DNA of 64,000 nt from Chloroherpetonaceae bacterium (GTDB taxonomy: Bacteria > Bacteroidota > Chlorobiia > Chlorobiales > Chloroherpetonaceae). Positions 45,932 through 54,505 of the stretch are shown here, piece after piece. The notes below the pieces were generated by a model. The model saw only the letters and a list, made by a program, of their open reading frames with translations, was not told the origin of the DNA and did not search any database. Location: assembly GCA_028277445.1 (NCBI GenBank), contig JANQGG010000015.1, forward strand, positions 62,001 to 126,000. Reading direction: 5' to 3'. The stretch's first letter is position 1. Each line of letters begins with the position of its first letter. The position numbers and the translations under genes were made by a program.

Positions 45932-46489
45932 ATGGCAAATCTTCACTCAACCGGTGACGGCTTTTTAACAACCACGCTTGATGCGATTACCAACTGGGGT
46001 CGGGCGAATGCAATTTGGCCAATGCCTATGGGATTGAGCTGTTGCGCGATAGAGATGATGGCTATGGCCGGACCAAGGTATGATGTGGCGCGTTTTGGAG
46101 CCGAAGTCTTCCGGTTCTCTCCACGCCAATCCGATTTGATGATTGTTGCAGGTACGGTAACTTACAAAATGGCTCATGTGGTTAAAACCATATGGGATCA
46201 AATGCCTGAACCTAAATGGTGTATTGCCATGGGCGCTTGCAGTTCAAGCGGGGGAATGTTTCGCTCATACCCTGTGGTGCAGGGCATAGACCAGTTTCTA
46301 CCGGTTGATGTATATGTTCCCGGATGCCCGCCCCGTCCCGATGCCGTAATTCATGCTGTTATGGAAATCCAGCAAAAAATCAATCGTCAAAAAGATTCGT
46401 TCCGCGATGCACTGCTGGCTAAAGACCCAAATGAGCTTCTTCCAACGGAGGCTTTTGAGCAAAAAGAACCCATGAAACATGTCCATTAA
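45932..46489 (+). CDS. nuoB: NADH-quinone oxidoreductase subunit B
   Basis: A 185-residue subunit carrying the terminal iron-sulphur cluster N2. The four ligand cysteines lie in [21 protein letters not shown] and [10 protein letters not shown]. It passes electrons to quinone. The C-terminus ([18 protein letters not shown]) is a short polar tail. It lies 80 bp after nuoA and 5 bp before nuoC. Confidence 0.97.
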   Translation: MANLHSTGDGFLTTTLDAITNWGRANAIWPMPMGLSCCAIEMMAMAGPRYDVARFGAEVFRFSPRQSDLMIVAGTVTYKMAHVVKTIWDQMPEPKWCIAMGACSSSGGMFRSYPVVQGIDQFLPVDVYVPGCPPRPDAVIHAVMEIQQKINRQKDSFRDALLAKDPNELLPTEAFEQKEPMKHVH

Positions 46490-46494
46490 AAATC

Positions 46495-47031
46495 ATGAAT
46501 TTTAATCAAATCGTTACCACATTAACGTCAGGATTTAGTGAGGCAATTTTAAGCACGGACGAATTTAGAGATGAACTCACGTTTATGGTAAAGCCCCAAT
46601 TTATCAAAGATGTGTGTTTATGCCTGAAAGATGATTTAGGATTCGATCTTTGTAGTGATATTTGTGGGGCTGATCGCTTCACGGACGATGATCGTTTTGA
46701 GGTTGTGTATAATCTCTTTAATACTGGGGAAAAAATCAGGATACGGTTGAAAGTCAGGGTAGATGAATCGGATCCACATGTGCCAAGTGTTGTGAGTGTT
46801 TGGGAGTCAGCGAATTGGTACGAACGTGAAACTTACGATATGTATGGGGTTGTGTTTGAGGGACACCCCGACCTTCGGCGAATCTATATGCCCGAAGATT
46901 TTGAATACTACCCACTGCGAAAAGAGTTTCCTTTAATTGGCATTCCGGGAAGTATTCCTCTGCCAGAGATAGAAAAAGCCGCTCAACAAAAAGACGCCGG
47001 TGAGGCGTATAACAATCAGGAGCGAATATAA
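46495..47031 (+). CDS. nuoC: NADH-quinone oxidoreductase subunit C
   Basis: A 178-residue 30-kDa subunit of the peripheral arm. The signature SANWYERETYDMYGVVFEGH then DLRRIYMPEDFEYYPLRKEF is complete. The protein is separate from NuoD, unlike the fused NuoCD of E. coli. Its TAA stop lies immediately before the nuoD ATG. Confidence 0.96.
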   Translation: MNFNQIVTTLTSGFSEAILSTDEFRDELTFMVKPQFIKDVCLCLKDDLGFDLCSDICGADRFTDDDRFEVVYNLFNTGEKIRIRLKVRVDESDPHVPSVVSVWESANWYERETYDMYGVVFEGHPDLRRIYMPEDFEYYPLRKEFPLIGIPGSIPLPEIEKAAQQKDAGEAYNNQERI

Positions 47032-48351
47032 ATGATCAAACATTCATCGGTTGATGTTGTCTGTGGGTTTGAGCAATTACGAAAACCTACGCTAAAGCCC
47101 AAAGAGCGAAAACGCTATCGTAAAAAGATTTATGAGGTTTTGGAGGATCGGGATACCACCATCATAATGGACGATGATGATCCTCTTGAGCAGCGCATGG
47201 TTTTAAACATGGGCCCTCAACACCCGGCTACGCATGGCGTTTTACGGGTGGTTCTTGAACTGGATGGCGAGCATGTAACAAAAGCCGTTCCTGAATTGGG
47301 TTATTTGCATCGGGCGATGGAAAAGCTCGCTGAAAACAAATCCTATCATGAGTTCATGCCTTATACCGACAGGCTTGATTACATGTCGCCTTATTCCAAC
47401 AATACCGCCCTTTGTTTGGCCGTTGAAAAACTGGCCGGTATTGAAGTGCCGGAACGCGCCACGTACATTCGCACCATCGCGTGTGAACTGGCCAGAATTT
47501 CGTCGCACTTGCTTTCTATTGGTGCGTTGGTGATGGACACCGGAGCGATTAGCGTCTTTTTATGGACATTCGAAGAGCGGGAACGGCTATATGATATTTT
47601 TGATCTCATGACCGGCGCACGATTTACCATTTCGCATTGCAGGGTTGGCGGCGTAGCTTCTGACTTTTCAAAGGACTGTGTACAAGCCATTGTTTCGTGG
47701 TTGAAGGCATTTAAGCCTAAAATAGAGGAGTGGCGAAAGTTGCTGGATAGAAATCGAATTTTTATTGAGCGTTTGGAAAGCGTTGGAGTGATTTCAGCGG
47801 AAGATGCGTTGCAAATTGGGTTTTCCGGGCCTAATCTTCGAGCCAGCGGTGTGGATGTAGACTTGCGCCGCGATGAACCATATATGGCGTATTCGGATTT
47901 TGAGTTTGAAGTACCGATCCTGGAAAATGGCGATTCCTATGCTCGCTACCTGATCAGGATGCAGGAAATGGAACAGAGTATTCGGATCATAGAACAAGCC
48001 CTGCGCAATTTACCCAAAGGCGATGTTCGTACAGATGATGCAAAACGTGCCTTCCCCTGGAAAGATGAAATTTACCACTCGATGGAAGGGTTAATTCATG
48101 ATTTTATGATGACAGATACCGGAATCGAGTTACCAAAGGGCGAGATTTACCATGCCATTGAAGCGCCAAAAGGCGAGCTGGGGTTTTACATTCAATCCGA
48201 CGGAAAAGGCATGCCTTGGCGTTTAAAAATTCGCAGTCCGTCGTTTTGCAATCTCCAGGCCTTATCAAAACTTTGTGAAGGAAGCATGATTGCCGACGTG
48301 GTTATTATTATCGGCTCGATTGATCCGGTCATGGGCGAGGCTGATAAGTAA
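47032..48351 (+). CDS. nuoD: NADH-quinone oxidoreductase subunit D
   Basis: A 439-residue 49-kDa subunit shaping the quinone site with NuoB. The conserved start of the domain, MGPQHPATHGVLRVVLELDG, begins at about residue 60; the 60 residues before it are a basic, charged extension. HRAMEKLAENK, MPYTDRLDYMSP and the end GSIDPVMGEADK are all present. Last-residue Cys/Arg variation (GEADK versus the usual GECDR) is seen. It ends 60 bp from a convergent HicB gene. Confidence 0.96.
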   Translation: MIKHSSVDVVCGFEQLRKPTLKPKERKRYRKKIYEVLEDRDTTIIMDDDDPLEQRMVLNMGPQHPATHGVLRVVLELDGEHVTKAVPELGYLHRAMEKLAENKSYHEFMPYTDRLDYMSPYSNNTALCLAVEKLAGIEVPERATYIRTIACELARISSHLLSIGALVMDTGAISVFLWTFEERERLYDIFDLMTGARFTISHCRVGGVASDFSKDCVQAIVSWLKAFKPKIEEWRKLLDRNRIFIERLESVGVISAEDALQIGFSGPNLRASGVDVDLRRDEPYMAYSDFEFEVPILENGDSYARYLIRMQEMEQSIRIIEQALRNLPKGDVRTDDAKRAFPWKDEIYHSMEGLIHDFMMTDTGIELPKGEIYHAIEAPKGELGFYIQSDGKGMPWRLKIRSPSFCNLQALSKLCEGSMIADVVIIIGSIDPVMGEADK

Positions 48352-48411
48352 GAATCACTAATCAGTTTTTGTTTGCGGCACGTAAGTTGAGAGGTTGACG
48401 GTTAAAATCCA

Positions 48412-48624
48412 TCAAGCATAATGAAGACGACCCTTTGGTTTTGGGATTGATCGGCCAAGTTGAGTGGCTGTTTCTATCCATTCGTGTATGATGACTTCTA
48501 CATTTTGCAAAGCTTCCTGATAGGTTGCGCCATCGGCCATGCAACCGGCAAGTTCAGGCACTTCAGCTATAAATGTATCATCTTCAGCGCTCCAGTAAAT
48601 GATTATTTCATATTTCCTATCCAT
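48412..48624 (-). CDS. hicB: HicB-family antitoxin (second HicAB pair, inside the nuo cluster)
   Basis: A 70-residue HicB without a DNA-binding tail. The partial RNase H-like fold is seen as YEIIIYWSAEDDTFIAEVPE, LAGCMADGATYQEALQNVE and IIHEWIETA. It neutralises the upstream HicA. It starts 1 bp after the hicA stop. It lies on the strand opposite to the surrounding complex I genes, which marks the pair as an insertion. Confidence 0.9.
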   Translation of the reverse strand: MDRKYEIIIYWSAEDDTFIAEVPELAGCMADGATYQEALQNVEVIIHEWIETATQLGRSIPKPKGRLHYA

Positions 48625-48625
48625 G

Positions 48626-48880
48626 CTAGTCTTTAAATCTAATTTGATATTTCAATAAAATAGTTCTTACTTGTTTAACTTGGTAAGGTTTTCCTTTACC
48701 TTTTTTAGGTTGCAGGTTAATAATTTCTTCGATATCGTTTTTTGAAAAAATGTGATGATCTCCTTTAACACGTTCATCAAACCCAAGTCGCTTCAATAAA
48801 GCACATAAAGATTCAAACGATACATTTGAATCTGATTTACGCATTAAAATATGTTCATAAAGCTTTTCAAGCTTACTCAT
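48626..48880 (-). CDS. hicA: HicA-family toxin (second HicAB pair, inside the nuo cluster)
   Basis: An 84-residue HicA mRNA interferase. The catalytic histidine is in KGDHHIFSKND (His42/43), and the closing strand is GKPYQVKQVRTILLKY. The N-terminal 20 residues (LEKLYEHILMRKSDSNVSF) are an extension similar in style to that of the first HicA in this window, so the two belong to one subgroup. The promoter must lie in the 48881-49222 gap, opposed to nuoE. Confidence 0.9.
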   Translation of the reverse strand: MSKLEKLYEHILMRKSDSNVSFESLCALLKRLGFDERVKGDHHIFSKNDIEEIINLQPKKGKGKPYQVKQVRTILLKYQIRFKD

Positions 48881-49222
48881 TTCCAGCCATTAAACTTATA
48901 ATAAAAGAATCCATGAAAATACATTTCATTGTGAATCTTCCTGTTCTAATTGAAAATACGGATTCCTACCCAGTATAAAAATTTGAATTTGGTTTGGGGT
49001 TTTAGCATTGGTTTAGCAAAAAACTCGCATTTTGAAAGGTATTTTAACGCCATATTCAATCTTGAAAAGTATGCGGTAATTTTTAATGTCATTTTTCAAT
49101 TAAGTTCAATAGTTGTAGATATTAAAGCATTTATTTAATGCGTAAGTTTGTTATAAGTTTTTAAAAATAGAATTACCTTTTAATTGCTAAGAATAACATT
49201 GTAATTACAACTTTACTTGGAA
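48881..49222. other. Gene-free gap between hicA and nuoE
   Basis: 342 bp, AT-rich, between divergent hicA and nuoE. A 62-codon rightward frame at 48950-49138 has no ribosome-binding site or family features and is not called. The stretch must carry the hicAB promoter and, since nuoE can no longer rely simply on nuoABCD transcription, perhaps a promoter for nuoEFGH. Confidence 0.55.
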
Positions 49223-49807
49223 ATGAAGCCAAGCTTAAACATACCTCATACTTCCAATCACGGCGACAGCCAAACGATGCCGGAAGGTTTGCAGGTGTTT
49301 GAAACGCAAAACACCCGAAATCCCTCCGAAATTGTGTTTAATGATGATGATCTGGCCAAAATTGAAGAGTTTAAACGTCGGTACCCAAACCAAGAAGCGG
49401 CTGTAATGCCTACTTTATGGTTGGCTCAGGAGAAGTTTGGCTGGCTTTCCCAGGAATCCATTGAACTTGTGGCTGATACGCTTAACATGCCTCATGCCGA
49501 TGTATTTGGCGTGGCATCGTTTTACACCATGTACTTTAAAAAACCAAAGGGCAAGCTACATGTAGCGGTTTGCACCAACATTAGCTGCCAGTTGTGCGGC
49601 GGATATGAGATTTACAACTTTATTCGCCAAACCTTTGGCTTGGAAAACGGGGAAGTAACCGGTGATGGAAAACTCTCACTGGAAGAAGCCGAATGTTTGG
49701 GAAGTTGCGGAACAGCTCCTGTGGCTCAGATCAATAATGGCGATTATATGGAAAATTTAACGCTTGAAAAATTCAAGGCCTTTTTGAAAGACAAAGGCAT
49801 TTTATAA
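49223..49807 (+). CDS. nuoE: NADH-quinone oxidoreductase subunit E
   Basis: A 194-residue 24-kDa subunit with a [2Fe-2S] cluster. The thioredoxin-like fold has VCTNISCQLCGG as the first cysteine block and EAECLGSCGTAPVAQIN as the second. PTLWLAQEKFGWLSQESIE and FGVASFYTMYF precede them. The ATG at 49223 is taken; a TTG lies two codons earlier. About 35 N-terminal residues precede the conserved domain. nuoF follows after 3 bp. Confidence 0.95.
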   Translation: MKPSLNIPHTSNHGDSQTMPEGLQVFETQNTRNPSEIVFNDDDLAKIEEFKRRYPNQEAAVMPTLWLAQEKFGWLSQESIELVADTLNMPHADVFGVASFYTMYFKKPKGKLHVAVCTNISCQLCGGYEIYNFIRQTFGLENGEVTGDGKLSLEEAECLGSCGTAPVAQINNGDYMENLTLEKFKAFLKDKGIL

Positions 49808-49810
49808 GGC

Positions 49811-51112
49811 ATGCAGACGGGATTTGAAACATACAAACCGATGATTTTAAACGGCACGCCGGATTTGCATCAGATTGAAGTCTATGAGGCGGAAGGTGGT
49901 TACGAGGATCTCAAAAAAGCGCTGCAAATCCCCCGATCTGAACTCGTTGAAAGCGTCAAAAAATCGGGCTTGCGAGGGAGAGGCGGCGCAGGTTTTTCTA
50001 CCGGTATGAAATGGAGTTTCATCGGTAAAGATAAACCGCGTTACCTTATTGTTAATGGCGATGAGTCCGAGCCCGGTTCGTTTAAAGACCGCCAAATTTT
50101 TGAGTTTAACCCGCATTTGTTGATTGAAGGCTGCCTGATCACCGCCTATGCATTGGAAATCAAAACGTGCTACATATACATTCGGGGCGAGTATGCCAAA
50201 TGGATCAGAATTGTTGAAGATGCGCTAGCGGATTCCCGAAAAAAAGGGCTGGTTGGCAAAACGCTGCCCGGTTCGGATTTCTCTGTGGAAATCTATGTTC
50301 ATAAAGGCGCCGGAGCTTATATCTGCGGAGAAGAAAGCGCCTTGATGAATTCAATTGAAGGCAAACGCGCCTACCCCCGCCTGAAACCGCCGTTTCCGGC
50401 CGTGGTTGGTTTATGGGGAAAACCTACTATTATTAATAATGTGGAAACCATTACCAACATCCCTTTAATTGTTCGCTTAGGCGCAGAGAATTATGCAAAG
50501 ATTGGCGCGCCGGATCATCCCGGCCCGATGCTGTATGGTTTAAGCGGGCATATTAATAAGCCGGGCATCTATGAACTCCCTTCAGGGATGCTAATCTCTG
50601 ATTTGATCTACAAGATTGGCGGCGGGATTCCAGACGGCAAAAAACTCAAAGCTGTAATCCCCGGTGGATCATCCATGCCAATATTGCGCGCCGATATGAT
50701 CGATGGCGTTACAATGAACGCGGAAAGTTTAAAAAAAGCCGGCACATCAATTGGCACGGCCGGAATGATCATCATGGATGAAGATACCGACATAGTTGAA
50801 GCAGTGGCGCGCCTGACCCATTTCTATCATCATGAATCGTGTGGCCAGTGCACGCCGTGCCGGGAAGGCACCGGTTGGATTGAAATGATCTATCAAAAAT
50901 TTCTTCGTGATGAAGCCGAGCCCAGAGATATTGACTTGCTTCTGAGCATATGCAAGCAAATGGAAATGCGCACCATTTGTGCACTGGCTGATGGCGCAGC
51001 ATGGCCGGTTCGTTTCAGCATAGAACGCTTCAGGGAAGAGTACGAAAAGCATTGCAAAAAACCTGAATCCCCGGGTTGGAATTACAAAATGAGAGCCGTA
51101 AGTGGCGTTTAA
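49811..51112 (+). CDS. nuoF: NADH-quinone oxidoreductase subunit F
   Basis: A 433-residue NADH-binding 51-kDa subunit. The NADH/FMN site has LRGRGGAGFSTGMKW and GAGAYICGEESALMNSIEG. The N3 [4Fe-4S] motif is ESCGQCTPCREGT, with a fourth cysteine in RTICALADG. It accepts hydride from NADH and passes electrons on through iron-sulphur centres. It follows nuoE by 3 bp and leads into a small unknown gene. Confidence 0.97.
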   Translation: MQTGFETYKPMILNGTPDLHQIEVYEAEGGYEDLKKALQIPRSELVESVKKSGLRGRGGAGFSTGMKWSFIGKDKPRYLIVNGDESEPGSFKDRQIFEFNPHLLIEGCLITAYALEIKTCYIYIRGEYAKWIRIVEDALADSRKKGLVGKTLPGSDFSVEIYVHKGAGAYICGEESALMNSIEGKRAYPRLKPPFPAVVGLWGKPTIINNVETITNIPLIVRLGAENYAKIGAPDHPGPMLYGLSGHINKPGIYELPSGMLISDLIYKIGGGIPDGKKLKAVIPGGSSMPILRADMIDGVTMNAESLKKAGTSIGTAGMIIMDEDTDIVEAVARLTHFYHHESCGQCTPCREGTGWIEMIYQKFLRDEAEPRDIDLLLSICKQMEMRTICALADGAAWPVRFSIERFREEYEKHCKKPESPGWNYKMRAVSGV

Positions 51113-51117
51113 CTGTT

Positions 51118-51462
51118 ATGGCAAAAGAATTACAGGTTTATGTAAGCACGGAAAATGGTCGTGAAAACAGGCAAATTTGGGCAGAGTCTTTTTACAGGCC
51201 CAGTGTCTATAAAGCAAAATTGTCTGTCAAACTTGATGAAGCTCTTGAGGAGGAAGATGCTGAGCATTTGGAGCAAAAATTACTTAGGGTTTTGGAAGAG
51301 CGCTTAAAACATGATTTTAAACGCATGATGGAAGATACTGAGGAAAACGACGGTTTTTTGGAGGCGGGGGCGTTAGCCAAACTTTCCGATAAACTTTCAC
51401 GATATGTTGAGCGAACGATCAAACCCTACAAAATTGCGGTTTGGGAAACCGGCATTGATTAA
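51118..51462 (+). CDS. Unknown small acidic protein in the nuo cluster
   Basis: A 114-residue soluble protein (start ATG 51118, 5 bp after the nuoF stop). It is rich in Glu and Lys. It has one strand start (KELQVYVSTENGRENRQIW), a central helical, probably coiled-coil region (ALEEEDAEHLEQKLLRVLEE then RLKHDFKRMME), and a closing helix and strand (LSRYVERTIKPYKIAVWE). No family is recognised. Placement between nuoF and nuoG suggests an accessory or assembly role, but there is no direct sequence evidence. Confidence 0.75.
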   Translation: MAKELQVYVSTENGRENRQIWAESFYRPSVYKAKLSVKLDEALEEEDAEHLEQKLLRVLEERLKHDFKRMMEDTEENDGFLEAGALAKLSDKLSRYVERTIKPYKIAVWETGID

Positions 51463-51613
51463 TGTTTACAAAAGGGTTTAAATTTTTTTGCCATGCGCGA
51501 GTCGTTGGATTTTCATATTTCATTAGAAAACAAGTGATATGGCTTTTAGCTGTTTTGCATTCATGCCGAAAACCAAATTATTGGATTAAAAGACGTTAAC
51601 TGTTAATCAATTC

Positions 51614-53365
51614 ATGCCAACAATTTACATAGACGGCAAACCATGCCAGGCTGAGCTTGGCCAAACCATTATTGAGGTGGCTGATGGTATAAACAATGGT
51701 GGGAAACAGATTGTGGATATCCCTCGATTTTGTTACCATCCCACGCTTTCGATTGCAGGGAATTGCCGGATGTGTTTGGTTGAAATGGGGCTTCCCAAAA
51801 AGAAGAAAGACGGCGGATTCGAAACGGATGAACATGGCCGGCCATTAACTCAGTGGATGCCAAAACTTACCACGGCCTGCTCAACTGAAATTTGTGACGG
51901 CATGCATGTGCGAACTCATCACACTTCGGAAAGTGTAGCTGAAGCTCAAAAAGGGGTTCTGGAATTTATTTTGATCAACCATCCTTTGGACTGCCCGATA
52001 TGTGACCAGGCCGGTGAGTGCCCTTTACAGGAGATCACCTACACATATGGCCCGGAAGGCTCGCGTTTTGAGTTTGAAAAAGTCCATAAACCCAAGCGCA
52101 TGGCATGGGGATCAAAAATCACATTTGATGCCGAGCGTTGCATCAATTGCACGCGTTGCGTGCGGTTTTATGATGAATACACGCAAACCCATGAATTGGA
52201 AATTGTTCAGCGCGGTTGGAACAATTACCCGGCTCTTGCACCCTCGGCAAATCTTGATCAAAATCCCTACGCTATGAATGTGATTGATCTTTGCCCGGTT
52301 GGCGCATTGACAAGCGCCGATCATCGGTTTAAAGCACGGGTTTGGGAAATGTCGGCCACCGACACGATTTCTGTTCAAGATGCGCGATGTTCATCCATAA
52401 GGCTTTGGGTGCGTGATAACCGGGTTATGCGAATTACGCCAAGAGAAAACCCATTGGTCAATGGCTATTATATTGCCGATGACGATCGATTGAATTATCA
52501 ATGGATCAACGATAACCGGTTGGATGGTCCGTCGTTGAAGGTTAATCAAGAGCAACAAACGGCATCATGGCCTGAGGCCATAGAAGCCGCAGCCAAGTCT
52601 ATAAAATCTTACCCACCGGATAATGTTTTTGTCCTGGCATCTGCCAGAGCGTCCCTCGAAACAAATTTTATGGCAAAATCACTTGCCAATGATGTGATTC
52701 AAACATCGCATATCGGCTATGTACCTCATGCTAAGGGAACGGATGATGAGCTATTGATCCGGGCAGATAAAACCCCAAATGCCTTTGGATGTAATTTGCT
52801 GGGGATTGATCCGGTTTCACAAGAGCAGTTGTCCCAAGATGTAAAATCGGGTAAAATCAAATGCGTAATTATCGTTGAAGATGATCCGCATTTTTGCCTG
52901 TCATTAGATGCACTAAGCAAATTGGCTGCGCTGATAGTAATGGCTTACACCAAGAGCGAGTCAACGGATAATGCGAAAGTTGTATTGCCTGCGGCAACCT
53001 TTGCCGAGCAAATTGGCGCTTATATTAACTTTGAAGGCGTTATGCAACTGACCAGACCAGCAAAAGCCTTAAAGTACCAAAACCGGGAATTGATGAAAGA
53101 TATGGCGCTTTCGCGTTTGGATAAGCATGCCACACAATTCGATGCGTGGAGTAAAGATCAACATAAAATAGATGCCAAACCCGGTTGGGAAATCTTGATT
53201 GAATTAGCCAAATGTTTAGGCAAAACCTATCCTTATCAAACAGCGCGTGAGATTTTTCAAACCATATCCGAGCAATACAATGCCCTAAATGGTATGGATT
53301 ATAAATCTATCGGTAAATTTGGTAAAAAACTTCAACCGGCTCAAGAAGAGCAAACACTTTTATAA
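51614..53365 (+). CDS. nuoG: NADH-quinone oxidoreductase subunit G
   Basis: A 583-residue 75-kDa subunit, shorter than E. coli NuoG (about 900) because the molybdopterin-type region is reduced. The [2Fe-2S] domain has PRFCYHPTLSIAGNCRMC. The His-Cys cluster motif is HPLDCPICDQAGECPLQ. A further [4Fe-4S] motif is ERCINCTRCVRFYDE, with VIDLCPVGAL. The pseudo-molybdopterin part retains VVLPAATFAEQIGAYINFEG. It follows the unknown gene by 151 bp and precedes nuoH by 6 bp. Confidence 0.95.
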   Translation: MPTIYIDGKPCQAELGQTIIEVADGINNGGKQIVDIPRFCYHPTLSIAGNCRMCLVEMGLPKKKKDGGFETDEHGRPLTQWMPKLTTACSTEICDGMHVRTHHTSESVAEAQKGVLEFILINHPLDCPICDQAGECPLQEITYTYGPEGSRFEFEKVHKPKRMAWGSKITFDAERCINCTRCVRFYDEYTQTHELEIVQRGWNNYPALAPSANLDQNPYAMNVIDLCPVGALTSADHRFKARVWEMSATDTISVQDARCSSIRLWVRDNRVMRITPRENPLVNGYYIADDDRLNYQWINDNRLDGPSLKVNQEQQTASWPEAIEAAAKSIKSYPPDNVFVLASARASLETNFMAKSLANDVIQTSHIGYVPHAKGTDDELLIRADKTPNAFGCNLLGIDPVSQEQLSQDVKSGKIKCVIIVEDDPHFCLSLDALSKLAALIVMAYTKSESTDNAKVVLPAATFAEQIGAYINFEGVMQLTRPAKALKYQNRELMKDMALSRLDKHATQFDAWSKDQHKIDAKPGWEILIELAKCLGKTYPYQTAREIFQTISEQYNALNGMDYKSIGKFGKKLQPAQEEQTLL

Positions 53366-53371
53366 ACAACC

Positions 53372-54406
53372 ATGCAGGTATTATTTACAACCATAGATTT
53401 ATCGCTTTTAGATCGCATGCTTTTGCTTGGGATTGCACTTTTTGTTTTGCTTACCTCCGTAGCATACACCGTGTATGCCGAGCGCAGGATTGCCGCATTG
53501 ATTCAGCATAGGCTGGGCCCGAATCGGGTTGGCCCGTTTGGCTTATTGCAGCCACTTGCCGATGTATTAAAATTATTAATGAAGGAAGATATTGTTCCTG
53601 AAAAAGCCAGCCGTTTTTTTCATTTGCTTGGGCCGATGATCTCCATATTTGCCGCTCTGACAACCATTGCCGTTATCCCGTTTGCATACAATCTTGCAAT
53701 TGCCGATGTACATGTTGGCGTACTTTATGTTTTAGCGATTACTTCATTAGGCGTGTATGGGCTTACAATTTCAGGATGGGCGTCTAATTCCAAGTATTCT
53801 TTGCTAGGCGGGCTGCGCTCGGCTGCTCAAATGATCAGCTATGAAATTTCGATGGGGCTAGCCATAGTAAGTGTTATTGTGCTTTCTGACTCCTTAAGCA
53901 TGATTCAAATTGTGGAGAACCAATCATCAAACCCTCTTTACTGGAATTGCTTCCGAAATGTGTTAGGCTTTATAACCTTTACGGTGGCTGCCTTTGCCGA
54001 AACCAATCGTGCGCCGTTCGATTTGCCGGAAGCCGAACAGGAACTGGTTGGTGGGTATCACACCGAGTATTCGTCCATGAAATTTGCGTTATTTTTTCTG
54101 GCGGAATATGCCAACATGATTGTGGCTTCGGCAGTGATCGCAACCTTATTTTTAGGGGGTTACCAGGTACCGTTTCTTGATCATACCAGCGGACTAAACC
54201 CGATAGTAGTCAGCGCATTGCAAGTCGGTTCATTTTTGGCAAAAACGTTGTTTATGATGTTTGTTTTCATTTGGGTTAGATGGACCTTGCCTCGCTTTAA
54301 GTACAATCAACTCATGAACTTAGGCTGGAAAATCCTCTTTCCTTTGGCCTTAATAAATTTGATGCTAATTTCAATTGGCGTTTTAATTGCCGATGTTGTA
54401 TTTTGA
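53372..54406 (+). CDS. nuoH: NADH-quinone oxidoreductase subunit H
   Basis: A 344-residue membrane subunit with eight helices that forms the quinone entry channel. YAERRIAALIQHRLGPNRVG and AFAETNRAPFDLPEAEQELV are the signatures. It is the last complex I gene here. nuoI and the antiporter-like subunits nuoJKLMN do not follow; a TonB receptor gene does. They must be elsewhere on the chromosome. Confidence 0.97.
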   Translation: MQVLFTTIDLSLLDRMLLLGIALFVLLTSVAYTVYAERRIAALIQHRLGPNRVGPFGLLQPLADVLKLLMKEDIVPEKASRFFHLLGPMISIFAALTTIAVIPFAYNLAIADVHVGVLYVLAITSLGVYGLTISGWASNSKYSLLGGLRSAAQMISYEISMGLAIVSVIVLSDSLSMIQIVENQSSNPLYWNCFRNVLGFITFTVAAFAETNRAPFDLPEAEQELVGGYHTEYSSMKFALFFLAEYANMIVASAVIATLFLGGYQVPFLDHTSGLNPIVVSALQVGSFLAKTLFMMFVFIWVRWTLPRFKYNQLMNLGWKILFPLALINLMLISIGVLIADVVF

Positions 54407-54505
54407 GCATCATATTAACCGTGTTGTCTTTTTGAGATAACCCTCAAAAAACATTTCCTCTGTTCCGTTTTATCGGATAAAAAACCATTGATTCTAACTA
54501 TAGCT

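Noticed and set aside
48950-49138. 62-codon rightward frame between hicA and nuoE
   Set aside because: No ribosome-binding site, no family features, AT-rich composition; probably chance.
54429-54450. TTTTTGAG...CTCAAAAA hairpin after nuoH
   Set aside because: The T-run is on the wrong side of the stem for an intrinsic terminator in either direction.
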